This document shows positions 6,251-12,385 of a DNA stretch of 12,385 bases, one piece after another. The notes under the pieces were generated by a model. The model was not told the DNA's origin and made no database searches. It was given only the letters and a program-made list of their open reading frames with translations. The DNA is taken from assembly GCA_002352945.1 (NCBI GenBank), contig DDHL01000023.1, positions 6,706 to 19,090 of the forward strand, in the 5' to 3' direction. A program made the position numbers and the translations under genes. Positions within the stretch are counted from its first letter, which is position 1. Each line of letters opens with the position of its first letter. Origin of the DNA: Campylobacteraceae bacterium UBA1877 (GTDB taxonomy: Bacteria; Campylobacterota; Campylobacteria; Campylobacterales; Campylobacteraceae).

Positions 6251-7269
6251 TTTAATCCATCCAAAAGATCTTGGAGTGTTGTGATATGTTTGAAGTTTTC
6301 AATAAGATGGCAAGAGAATTGATCCATCTTTTTGTAAGCCTCTTTTTTATCTTCTAAAAGCTCCAAAGAGATAGACTTTGCCGGAACTACTAAGCGTCTT
6401 GCAATCTCAACCCCGCAAAATCCTACGCTTTGGCTAAAAATTTCATCTAAATCATCTTGCTTTTTTATATTGTAAACAAAGCTCTCCCAAAAAATTTTTA
6501 GAGCTGATTTTAAGGGAAAATCTCTTAAATAACTATCCATAATAGTATGAGCAAATACATTTCCTATATCAAAACTAATTGGTCCAAAAAGGGCAAATTC
6601 TGCATCGATGATTGCAATTTGATCATTTTTTATCAAAATAGATCCTGTGTGCAAATCGCCATGAATAAGATAGGGTTGGGGCGTATTAAAAAGCTCTTTT
6701 AAATAGGAGAGATTTTTTAAAAGAAGTTTTGATTTTTTGAGTGGTTTAAACCAAGGGTGGGGCATAGTTTTTGGAGAGTTTTTTATAAAGGCGATACTAA
6801 AAACATACTCATTTGTGATTGATTTTAAGGTGGGGTTTTCATAATATTTTTTTGCACAATTTTTTGGCCGGTTTAAGTAGAGCTTTGCTAGAAACTCTCC
6901 AATTTTTTTATATATTTTGGGGTTAAATTCCCCTAAAATATGCCTATCTCTTAAGAGGGAAAAACCTTTTTTATATTCAAGCACAATAGTATGTTTGCTC
7001 TCATTTACATGTAAAACTTTAGGGATAAAATTTGGAGCAATTAAGTGAAAGTATTGGAGTGCATGCGCCTCTATGCTAATTCGCTCTTGTCCTAGGGGAA
7101 ATGAGGGGCCAAGCATGTGTAAATATGGAGGTGCGTACTTGCAGACAATCTCTTTGTTTTGAGAATCTTTAACCAAGATGACCTCATTCATATTGCCTCC
7201 ACTTAAAGGCTTACATGTAAAAGGCGGTTCTAAGAATGGGCAACTATTTAAAAAACTATAAAAATCCAT
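6247..7269 (-). CDS. MtnK-like (5-methylthioribose kinase-related) sugar kinase
   Basis: This is an APH/choline-kinase-fold phosphotransferase that most resembles S-methyl-5-thioribose kinase. A nucleotide-binding loop GGNMNEV sits at 24-30. The region LGPSFPLGQERISIEAHAL (53-71) parallels the MtnK loop that carries a Trp, with Phe57 here. The catalytic motif HGDLHTGSI is at 203-211, the metal site DAEFALFGP at 222-230, and a paired Arg291-Arg292 sits where MtnK uses arginines for the sugar. At 340 aa it is shorter than the roughly 400 aa I recall for B. subtilis MtnK, and the segment after the Arg pair is diverged. It may phosphorylate a 5-modified ribose at C1, for example from 5'-deoxyadenosine salvage or from a modified nucleoside. 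AGGAG at 7274-7278 gives the start. It is first in a two-gene - strand operon. Confidence 0.8.
   Translation of the reverse strand: MDFYSFLNSCPFLEPPFTCKPLSGGNMNEVILVKDSQNKEIVCKYAPPYLHMLGPSFPLGQERISIEAHALQYFHLIAPNFIPKVLHVNESKHTIVLEYKKGFSLLRDRHILGEFNPKIYKKIGEFLAKLYLNRPKNCAKKYYENPTLKSITNEYVFSIAFIKNSPKTMPHPWFKPLKKSKLLLKNLSYLKELFNTPQPYLIHGDLHTGSILIKNDQIAIIDAEFALFGPISFDIGNVFAHTIMDSYLRDFPLKSALKIFWESFVYNIKKQDDLDEIFSQSVGFCGVEIARRLVVPAKSISLELLEDKKEAYKKMDQFSCHLIENFKHITTLQDLLDGLK
7004..7015. repeat. 12-bp TTTACATGTAAA palindrome, copy 6
   Basis: Inside the MtnK-like gene, read as Leu-His-Val-Asn on the - strand. Confidence 0.6.
7211..7220. repeat. TTACATGTAA palindrome, copy 7
   Basis: Near the 5' end of the MtnK-like gene, about 200 bases from copy 6 and read as Thr-Cys-Lys. 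Confidence 0.6.
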
Positions 7270-7289
7270 TTTTCTCCTAAAAAATGGTG

Positions 7290-7295
7290 ATTATA
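7290..7295 (-). promoter_or_regulatory. -10 box for the kinase/transferase operon
   Basis: On the - strand this reads TATAAT, about 20 bases before the kinase start codon, leaving room for a very short leader with AGGAG. No convincing -35 is seen, which is common in Campylobacterota sigma-70 promoters. Confidence 0.5.
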
Positions 7296-7306
7296 GCTAA
7301 AAAGGG

Positions 7307-7312
7307 TATAAT
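7307..7312 (+). promoter_or_regulatory. -10 box for the TRIC/UPF0126 gene
   Basis: TATAAT on the + strand is preceded by GGG and lies 32 bases before the ATG at 7345. It is only about 11 bases from the divergent -10 box, so the two promoters overlap and could interfere with each other. Confidence 0.5.
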
Positions 7313-7344
7313 ATCTCTTTTAAATTCCAAAAGCAAAGGGTTTA

Positions 7345-7953
7345 ATGGAACCACTTTTCATAGCAGAGGTTATTGGCACTATGGCATTTGCACTTAGTGG
7401 ATTTTATGTGGCAGCTAAAGATCGTTTAGATTTGCTTGGCGTTTTTATAGCGGCCTTTTTAACCGCCCTTGGAGGCGGAATTACCCGTGATGCCATAGCA
7501 GGACGAGCCCCATATACCTTTACTCACATACTACCTGGAATCTTGGTTGTTGTTGTTTTGCTTTTTGCAATTATATTTAAACTCCATAAGCATGACCAAG
7601 TTGAGCAAAAGTTTATCTTTATTATAAGTGATACTTTGGGGCTAGTTTCATTTTCAATTACCGGTTCGCTTGTAGCTTTACAAAGCGGTTTTAACTTTTT
7701 TGGGATTATAATGCTAGGACTTACTACAGCCGTTGGTGGAGGAATTATGCGCGATATTTTGCTCAATAAGGTTCCGCTTATTTTAAGCACTGGTCTTTAT
7801 GGAACAGTTTCGCTTTTTATTGGAACACTGCTTTATTGGCTTAATATTGTGGATTTTTTAAATCCTCTTACAATTTTAATATGTGCAATTTTAGGGCTTA
7901 TATTACGCTTGCTTGCCTATTATCAAAATTGGCATCTGCCTGTACTAAAGTGA
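7345..7953 (+). CDS. TRIC/UPF0126 family membrane protein (YicG-like)
   Basis: This is a 202-residue inner-membrane protein made of two homologous UPF0126 repeats of about three membrane segments each, plus a final segment. Each repeat contains the diagnostic glycine triplet followed by Arg-Asp: GGGITRD at 43-49 and GGGIMRD at 131-137. Prokaryotic TRIC homologues form cation (potassium) channels, and some UPF0126 members have been linked to glycine transport; the sequence does not decide between these. AAAGGG just upstream provides a ribosome-binding site. It has its own promoter, is divergent from the kinase operon, and is separated from argD by a second promoter, so it appears to be a single-gene unit. 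Confidence 0.88.
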   Translation: MEPLFIAEVIGTMAFALSGFYVAAKDRLDLLGVFIAAFLTALGGGITRDAIAGRAPYTFTHILPGILVVVVLLFAIIFKLHKHDQVEQKFIFIISDTLGLVSFSITGSLVALQSGFNFFGIIMLGLTTAVGGGIMRDILLNKVPLILSTGLYGTVSLFIGTLLYWLNIVDFLNPLTILICAILGLILRLLAYYQNWHLPVLK

Positions 7954-7979
7954 TTAGGCTTTGATTAACACACTTGCGT

Positions 7980-7985
7980 TATAAT
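7980..7985 (+). promoter_or_regulatory. -10 box upstream of argD
   Basis: TATAAT lies 29 bases before the ATG at 8015, with a T-rich tract downstream and AAAAGG close to the start codon. A -35 match is weak. This would drive the argD-tolC-midA-thiS string. Confidence 0.5.
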
Positions 7986-8000
7986 AACTCTTATTTTTTT

Positions 8001-8006
8001 AAAAGG
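8001..8006 (+). promoter_or_regulatory. Ribosome-binding site deciding the argD start
   Basis: AAAAGG ends eight bases before the ATG at 8015. A GTG at 8006 overlaps this site and so cannot use it, which argues for the ATG. Confidence 0.6.
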
Positions 8007-8010
8007 TGTC

Positions 8011-8020
8011 TTACATGTAC
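8011..8020. repeat. TACATGTA-core palindrome, copy 8
   Basis: TTACATGTAC in which the central ATG is the argD start codon. Confidence 0.5.
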
Positions 8021-9199
8021 GAAGAGATGGATAAAACCTACGTTTTACAAACTTATCCAAGAAATTATGTCAATTTTAAAAGGGGACAAAATGCCACCCT
8101 TTATGATGAGTCGGGAAAGGATTATATCGATTTTACAAGCGGTATTGGTGTTGTGAGTGTAGGACACGGCAATAAGCGTTTAGCCGACGCAATTAGCGAC
8201 CAAGCTTACAATCTTATCCACACCTCAAACCTTTTTCTCATTGAACCACAAGCAAAGCTTGCAAAACGAATAAGCGAACTATATGGCAAGGATATTGGTG
8301 TATTTTTTGCCAATAGCGGGGCCGAAGCAAATGAGGGGGCTATTAAATTAGCACGAAAATATGGAGCCAATAAATTTAAAAATAAGCGATATAAAGTTTT
8401 AACTCTTGAGCACTCGTTTCATGGGCGTACAATAACCACAGTAAAGGCAACAGGCCAGGCAAATTTTCATAAAAAAGATTTTGCTCCTTATCCAGAGGGT
8501 TTTAGCTATCATGATCAAATTAATGCGCTTTTAGATGCGATTGATGATGAAACAGTGGCTGTTATGATTGAGCTTATCCAAGGAGAGGGCGGAGTACAGC
8601 CGCTTAATAAAGAGTCTGTTCAAAAATTGGCGAAGGTTTTAAAAGAAAAAGAGATTTTGCTCATTGTGGATGAGGTGCAAACTGGGATTTATAGAAGCGG
8701 AGAGTTTTTAGCAACCCAGCTTTATGAGATTGAACCAGATGTTATTACTCTAGCAAAAGGATTGGCTGGCGGAGTGCCAATTGGGGCTGTTGTAACTCCT
8801 CATAAAGATGTATTTCAAGTGGGTGATCATGGAAGCACCTTTGGGGGAAACTTCTTGTCAACTAGAGCAGGGCTTGAAACCCTTGATATATTAGAAGCAT
8901 ACAAGCAAAGCGGAGCCTTAGATGAAGCCTATGTCTATTTCCAAAAAGCCCTTGAAGATATAGTCCAATCCTATCCTAATCTATTTGTTGAAAATTTGGG
9001 ATTGGGACTTATGAGGGGGTTAAGGTGCAAAGGGGATGATACTTTGGCTAAAATTATAAAAGCAGGTTTTAACGAAGGTGTTTTGGTGCTCCGATCTGGC
9101 CGAAATACATTGCGATTCTTACCACCACTGACAATTTCAAAAGATGAAATTGATGAGGGCATGAGGAGACTAAAAAATGCGATCAATTCTCTTAGCTAG
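8015..9199 (+). CDS. argD: Acetylornithine aminotransferase (class III, PLP-dependent)
   Basis: This cytoplasmic enzyme of arginine biosynthesis converts N-acetylglutamate semialdehyde and glutamate to N2-acetylornithine and 2-oxoglutarate. It has 394 aa, the usual ArgD length. Visible motifs are NSGAEAN at 100-106 (cofactor phosphate binding), the SFHGRT segment near 134-139, ELIQGEGG near 186-193, DEVQTG at 219-224 with the pyridine-binding Asp219, and LAKGLAGG with the Schiff-base Lys248. Class III relatives such as ornithine or succinylornithine aminotransferases share these motifs, so substrate specificity rests on overall similarity. No other arg genes are in the window. The start codon lies inside a TTACATGTAC palindrome. 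The 3' end overlaps the following tolC-like gene by 23 bases. Confidence 0.9.
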   Translation: MYEEMDKTYVLQTYPRNYVNFKRGQNATLYDESGKDYIDFTSGIGVVSVGHGNKRLADAISDQAYNLIHTSNLFLIEPQAKLAKRISELYGKDIGVFFANSGAEANEGAIKLARKYGANKFKNKRYKVLTLEHSFHGRTITTVKATGQANFHKKDFAPYPEGFSYHDQINALLDAIDDETVAVMIELIQGEGGVQPLNKESVQKLAKVLKEKEILLIVDEVQTGIYRSGEFLATQLYEIEPDVITLAKGLAGGVPIGAVVTPHKDVFQVGDHGSTFGGNFLSTRAGLETLDILEAYKQSGALDEAYVYFQKALEDIVQSYPNLFVENLGLGLMRGLRCKGDDTLAKIIKAGFNEGVLVLRSGRNTLRFLPPLTISKDEIDEGMRRLKNAINSLS

Positions 9200-10388
9200 C
9201 TTATGTGCTTCAATTTTATTGGCCACAGAAGGTAAAAATAGTGATTCACTGCTTTCAAGCTTAAAGCAAGAGCAGTTTGATTTGCAATATAAATACAATG
9301 AAATTAATAGCGATAAGCTAAAGTTTGATTGGCTCAATCCAATAACTGGAGCTTGGAGCTGGACAAAGATTGATAAATCTATAAGCAGCGATAGTGAAAC
9401 TGGAACCTTTTCGATTGCGCTTGATCAGCCTATTTTTAAAAGTGGTGGAATTTATTTTGCTATGAAGTATGCTGATGCAAATAGAGAATTTTTGCACTTA
9501 AGCACACAACTTGAGGAACAAAACCTCATTAAAGAGGCGATGGATTTAGTGTTAAATTATCAAAAAAATGCTCTTCAAATCAAGCGTACACAGCTGCAAA
9601 TTGATAATGCAATTATTGATATTAAGCGTAAAAAAGAGCAGTTTGAGAGTGGTTTTGTGGATAGTAGCGACCTAGATCAGGCAGTTTTGGCAAAAAATAC
9701 GCTTGAGCACACTTTATTGGAGCTTCAAATCACACAAGAGAGCTTAAAGCGCTCTTTTGAGGCTATAAGTGATGCAGATATTACCACTTTGCAGTTGCCT
9801 CAGTTTAGCATGATGAGTAAAGAGGAGTTTGTTCAATCTTCGCTAGAAGTTAAAAAACAAAAAGGGGAGTATTTAAGCAATCAATGGCTCCAAAAAGCAA
9901 CTATATCGGACTATTTGCCTACTATATCTATAAATGGAACATACTATGATAAACGGTATGAGCCTAAAATGGACTCTACTAGTGCTTATGAGTATGATGA
10001 TGGATACTACTCTTATGGCATAAAAATTTCAATGCCTTTATATGATGTAAATAGAGGGCGAAATATTGAATTAAAGCGGATTGAAACAATAAAATCGGGG
10101 CTTAAGCTCCAAGATGTAAAAAGAAGTGAGCAAAAACTTTATGCCAGAGTTTATAAAGAGGTTGAGTATTTAAAGCAAAAACGCAAAATCGCCCTTGAAA
10201 ATTATGAGCTTTATGAAGAGCTTGTAGCATCAGCGCGCGATCTGCTTGAGGCTGGTGAGAAGACAATTTTTGATGTTCAAACCTTAGAAAATTCTCGAGA
10301 TACTATGCAAGTTGATGCGCAAATTTACTCTATTGATGCCCAATTGGCTCTATTAGATTTATATGCAAAGATGCAAGGTGAAATTTAG
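9177..10388 (+). CDS. TolC-family outer-membrane efflux protein
   Basis: This is a periplasm-spanning outer-membrane channel protein of 403 aa. Residues 1-16 form a signal peptide ending in Leu-Leu-Ala. The rest shows the outer membrane efflux protein pattern: two halves, each with a beta-strand region rich in Tyr/Gly/Ser ('TFSIALDQPIF' and 'YSYGIKISMPLYD') followed by long charged heptad-like helices. Within the second half, LEAGEKTIFDVQ (near 351) corresponds to the conserved turn of TolC proteins. It is somewhat shorter than E. coli TolC. No membrane-fusion or pump gene is adjacent, so it is an orphan channel that may serve a system encoded elsewhere. AGGAG at 9164-9168 supports the ATG at 9177, inside the end of argD. 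Confidence 0.87.
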   Translation: MRSILLASLCASILLATEGKNSDSLLSSLKQEQFDLQYKYNEINSDKLKFDWLNPITGAWSWTKIDKSISSDSETGTFSIALDQPIFKSGGIYFAMKYADANREFLHLSTQLEEQNLIKEAMDLVLNYQKNALQIKRTQLQIDNAIIDIKRKKEQFESGFVDSSDLDQAVLAKNTLEHTLLELQITQESLKRSFEAISDADITTLQLPQFSMMSKEEFVQSSLEVKKQKGEYLSNQWLQKATISDYLPTISINGTYYDKRYEPKMDSTSAYEYDDGYYSYGIKISMPLYDVNRGRNIELKRIETIKSGLKLQDVKRSEQKLYARVYKEVEYLKQKRKIALENYELYEELVASARDLLEAGEKTIFDVQTLENSRDTMQVDAQIYSIDAQLALLDLYAKMQGEI

Positions 10389-11388
10389 TCAATATATGAA
10401 TGCGTGGCTATATGGGCCAGATGGATACTATAGCTCATTTCCAAAAGTTGGAAAAGAGGGCGATTTTTATACCTCAGTGAGCACCTCCATTTTTTTTGGG
10501 GGAAGCATTGGTAAATATATAGTCGATTTAATCAAAGAGGACAAATTTAGTAAAAATGGCACAGTTATAGAAATTGGTGCCCATCAAGGGTATATGCTAG
10601 CAGATATAATCCAATTTATCTACACCCTTTGGCCAGAGCTTATTGGGAGCCTTCAATTTGTCATAATTGAACCAATTGCAAGTGCGAGAAAAGCTCAAGA
10701 AGAGTATTTAAAAGCATCTTTCAAAGATGCTTTGGATATAAAATTTCTTCCATCATTTGAAGGCTTTACATGTAAAGATGCAGTTGTAGTTTCAAATGAG
10801 CTTTTAGACGCATTTTTGTGTGAAGTGGTTTATGAAGATAATTTGCTTTATATAAAAGAGCATCAAGTCTATTTTGAAAAGATTGATAAAGAGTTAAAAG
10901 CTAAAGCTAAAAACCTAGGAGTTTATAAGGGTGAGATATCTTTAGGCTTTGAAGCCTTAAGCGATAGTTTGGCTAAAACTTGCAAAAGATGCAGATTTAT
11001 TAGTTTTGATTATGGACAAGAGTATCCAAGGAATGATTTTTCATTAAGAGTATATAAAAACCATCAAGTATATCCATTTTTTTCTCTTACAAGCAAAGCA
11101 GGAGATAAAGAGCAGTTATCTCAATTTTTTCAAAAGAGTGATTTAACTTGTGATGTTAATTTTGCCCATGTAAAAAAGGCTTTTGAGATGGGAGGATTTG
11201 AAACTTTGCGCATTGTAAGTCAAATGCAAGCCCTAGTTGATTTTGGGATTGATTACTTACTAGCAATGCTTCAAGAAAAAGTAGATGAGAGAACCTATTT
11301 TAATGAAGCTCAAAAGGCAAAGCAGCTTATTTTGCCATCTTTTTTTGGCGAGCGGTTTAAGATGATTGAGTGTTTAAAGGAGAGGTGA
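10378..11388 (+). CDS. MidA/NDUFAF7-type SAM-dependent methyltransferase
   Basis: Numbering from the GTG at 10378 gives 336 aa. The N-terminus, with FSQYMNAWLYGPDGYY and GDFYTSVSTS, matches the substrate-contacting start of MidA proteins. A Rossmann methyltransferase core follows: VIEIGAHQGYMLAD is the SAM loop and SNELLDAF is a family hallmark. Later come ISFDYGQEYP and CDVNFAHV. In mitochondria the family member NDUFAF7 methylates an arginine of the complex I subunit NDUFS2; bacterial roles are poorly defined, though complex I assembly is a possible parallel. The start is uncertain: GTG 10378 gives the conserved VKFSQYM beginning, whereas an ATG at 10363 is also in frame. It overlaps the TolC gene by 11 bases and thiS by one. 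Confidence 0.85.
   Translation: MKFSQYMNAWLYGPDGYYSSFPKVGKEGDFYTSVSTSIFFGGSIGKYIVDLIKEDKFSKNGTVIEIGAHQGYMLADIIQFIYTLWPELIGSLQFVIIEPIASARKAQEEYLKASFKDALDIKFLPSFEGFTCKDAVVVSNELLDAFLCEVVYEDNLLYIKEHQVYFEKIDKELKAKAKNLGVYKGEISLGFEALSDSLAKTCKRCRFISFDYGQEYPRNDFSLRVYKNHQVYPFFSLTSKAGDKEQLSQFFQKSDLTCDVNFAHVKKAFEMGGFETLRIVSQMQALVDFGIDYLLAMLQEKVDERTYFNEAQKAKQLILPSFFGERFKMIECLKER
10764..10777. repeat. 14-bp perfect palindrome, copy 9
   Basis: CTTTACATGTAAAG inside the MidA-like gene, read as Thr-Cys-Lys. It is identical to the copy at 2049 but in another codon phase. Confidence 0.65.
11376..11382 (+). promoter_or_regulatory. Ribosome-binding site deciding the thiS start
   Basis: AAAGGAG lies five bases before the ATG at 11388, within the end of the methyltransferase gene. 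It excludes the in-frame GTG at 11370, which lies upstream of the site. Confidence 0.65.
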
Positions 11389-11585
11389 TGCAAATTGTAG
11401 TTAATGGAGATACTATTCAAACTGAGGCTAAGACTATTGAAGCGTTATTAAAAGAGTTAAACATCTTCCAAAAAACTATGGCAGCTGCAATCAATATGGA
11501 GATTGTAAAAAAAGAGAATTGGAAAACAGCTGCAATCAAAGAGGGTGATAGGATTGAATTTTTACAATTTGTCGGTGGAGGATGA
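11388..11585 (+). CDS. thiS: Sulfur carrier protein ThiS
   Basis: This small ubiquitin-fold protein of 65 aa ends in Gly-Gly (VGGG). In this family the terminal glycine is adenylylated and converted to a thiocarboxylate that donates sulfur for the thiazole ring of thiamine. The beta-grasp pattern is clear: MQIVVNGD at the start, 'TIEALLKELNI' as the helix, MAAAIN and the final 'EGDRIEFLQFVGGG'. Its ATG overlaps the methyltransferase TGA by one base. The partner genes (thiF, thiG, thiH) are not in the window. MoaD-like proteins share the fold, but the start sequence and length favour ThiS. The last 24 bases overlap the convergent acpS gene. Confidence 0.88.
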   Translation: MQIVVNGDTIQTEAKTIEALLKELNIFQKTMAAAINMEIVKKENWKTAAIKEGDRIEFLQFVGGG

Positions 11586-11930
11586 TGTTGTAATAGCAGC
11601 AACTGCAATAGCAAAACCTCCATCATGAGATATGCTAATAGCACACTCTTTGATGCAAAACTCCTCTATTAGTTTTGAAGAGAGCTTGCAGTGGGGAGCT
11701 CCCTTTTTGTCTTTAAAAATTGTAATATCATGAAAACTGCACACTTGTCCAATCCCACACCCTAGAGCTTTAGCAACAGCCTCTTTTGCAGCCCAAAAAC
11801 CAGCCCTTGTGGCATCGCTTTTGGCAATAGCAATCTCTTGAGGATGAAGGTATCTTTTTAGGGCATTTTGACCATACTTTTTATAAAAAGCCTCAATTCT
11901 TCCAATTGAGACAATATCAACTCCTAGCAT
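11562..11930 (-). CDS. acpS: Holo-[acyl-carrier-protein] synthase
   Basis: This enzyme transfers the 4'-phosphopantetheine arm of coenzyme A to a serine of apo-ACP, activating fatty acid synthesis in the cytoplasm. It has 122 aa, typical of the AcpS-type phosphopantetheinyl transferases. Motifs are MLGVDIVSIGRIE at 1-13 with the metal-binding Asp5, FWAAKEAVAKALG at 45-57 with the Glu/Lys pair, and SISHDGGFAIAVA near 98-110. Its start ATG overlaps the fliL stop by one base (TAATG), so it is coupled to fliL; the same neighbourhood is known from Campylobacter and Helicobacter. The 3' end overlaps thiS by 24 bases, leaving no space for a terminator between the two. Confidence 0.92.
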   Translation of the reverse strand: MLGVDIVSIGRIEAFYKKYGQNALKRYLHPQEIAIAKSDATRAGFWAAKEAVAKALGCGIGQVCSFHDITIFKDKKGAPHCKLSSKLIEEFCIKECAISISHDGGFAIAVAAITTSSSTDKL

Positions 11931-12385
11931 TATTGGATAACAAAATCTGTAAAGAATATATTTCGAACTCTTCCATCAGTTAAAATCTCATTGATTTTTG
12001 AAACGATCTCATCTTTGAGACGATCTTTTCCTTTGAGAGTACTAATCTCCTCATATGTTTTTGCAGAGAGGGTTCGGATTATAATATCTCTTATTGCCGA
12101 ATGTTTAGCATCCATTTCAGCAGCCAGTTTTTCGCTATCTAATTCAATATCAAGGGTGACTTTTAAGTAGCGACTGCCGCTTTCGCTAAGAAGGTTTACA
12201 ATAAACTGCTCCATGGGATAGACTGGTCCGATTGAGAGCATATTTGATGACCTAGCGCTAGCTTGGGTAGTCATTCCCTGTGTTGGGGCAGGAGCAGCAA
12301 TTTCATCATCAGAGTCTAAAAGCAAAAAGGCTGCCAAACCACCACCGATTAAAAGTAGAACAAGCAAAGCAATTATAATTATCAG
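11930..12385 (-). CDS. fliL: Flagellar basal-body protein FliL, 5' end outside the window
   Basis: FliL is a single-pass inner-membrane protein that surrounds the flagellar stator and supports motor torque. The visible part begins in its membrane segment (leucine/isoleucine-rich, then GGGLAAFLLL), followed by an Ala/Pro/Thr-rich linker and the periplasmic stomatin-like domain. That domain contains 'YPMEQFIVNLLS', 'RYLKVTLDIELD' and the C-terminal VRNIFFTDFVIQ typical of FliL. The reading frame is open to the window edge, and a TTG at 12367 lies within the membrane segment, so the real start and the short cytoplasmic tail lie beyond 12385. It precedes acpS with a one-base overlap. Confidence 0.9.
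   Translation of the reverse strand: MIIIIALLVLLLIGGGLAAFLLLDSDDEIAAPAPTQGMTTQASARSSNMLSIGPVYPMEQFIVNLLSESGSRYLKVTLDIELDSEKLAAEMDAKHSAIRDIIIRTLSAKTYEEISTLKGKDRLKDEIVSKINEILTDGRVRNIFFTDFVIQ

Noticed and set aside
6247..7269. Aminoglycoside phosphotransferase (antibiotic resistance)
   Set aside because: The APH fold is shared, but HGDLHTGSI and the EFALFGP segment point to the MtnK group, and no resistance context exists.
7524..7790. An 88-codon - strand frame opposite the TRIC-family gene
   Set aside because: It is the mirror of a conserved two-repeat protein, without initiation signals.
7954..8000. Terminator between the TRIC-family gene and argD
   Set aside because: The T-run at 7994-8000 has no stable GC-rich stem before it; the inverted match TAAC/GTTA is only four bases and overlaps the -10 box.
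10490..10502. Phase-variable homopolymer tract (T8 followed by G5)
   Set aside because: It is too short for the usual slipping tracts of Campylobacterota and lies inside an intact conserved gene.
1183..10777. CRISPR-like array formed by the TACATGTA repeats
   Set aside because: The copies are short palindromes at irregular distances within coding genes, with no spacers or cas genes.

Overview
The window looks like chromosomal DNA of a free-living member of the Campylobacterota (a Sulfurimonas/Sulfurovum/Nitratiruptor-like lineage). The reasons are the low G+C by eye, the very tight gene packing with many stop/start overlaps, the fliL-acpS pair known from Campylobacter and Helicobacter, and the style of the encoded proteins. 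The genus cannot be fixed from sequence alone. No RNA gene, insertion sequence, phage gene or CRISPR array is visible. No gap without a gene exceeds about 75 bases.

Left block, + strand, 1-4932. An HdrB-like protein with two cysteine-rich CCG domains (possibly cut by the window edge) is followed by a complete ABC importer of the uncharacterised YnjBCD type: binding protein, two separate permeases and an ATPase. A TVP38/TMEM64 membrane protein comes last. All genes abut or overlap. E. coli has TVP38-type genes (ydjX, ydjZ) next to ynjABCD, so the association of these two families recurs.

Middle block, - strand, 7269-4937, convergent with the first. A kinase resembling 5-methylthioribose kinase (MtnK) is translationally coupled to one polypeptide that fuses a DUF2064/CofC-like nucleotidyltransferase-fold domain to a family 2 glycosyltransferase. 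These two domains are the 'rSAM/selenodomain-associated transferase 1 and 2' families, which are linked to ArsS-type radical SAM enzymes and arsenosugar-like products. Kinase, nucleotidyltransferase and glycosyltransferase together would make a route that activates a 5-modified ribose and transfers it. This is the most interesting hypothesis in the window. The two convergent blocks share one perfect 10-bp hairpin that contains both stop codons.

Right block. A short intergenic region at 7270-7344 carries divergent -10 boxes. It is followed by a TRIC/UPF0126 membrane protein, then a second promoter and an overlapping gene string of unrelated functions: argD, a TolC-family outer-membrane protein, a MidA/NDUFAF7-type methyltransferase and thiS. 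The thiS 3' end overlaps that of acpS, which is encoded on the - strand behind fliL. The fliL 5' end lies outside the window.

Across all blocks the palindrome TTACATGTAA and its core TACATGTA recur far more often than expected, inside genes and in all three codon phases. This points to a DNA-level function.
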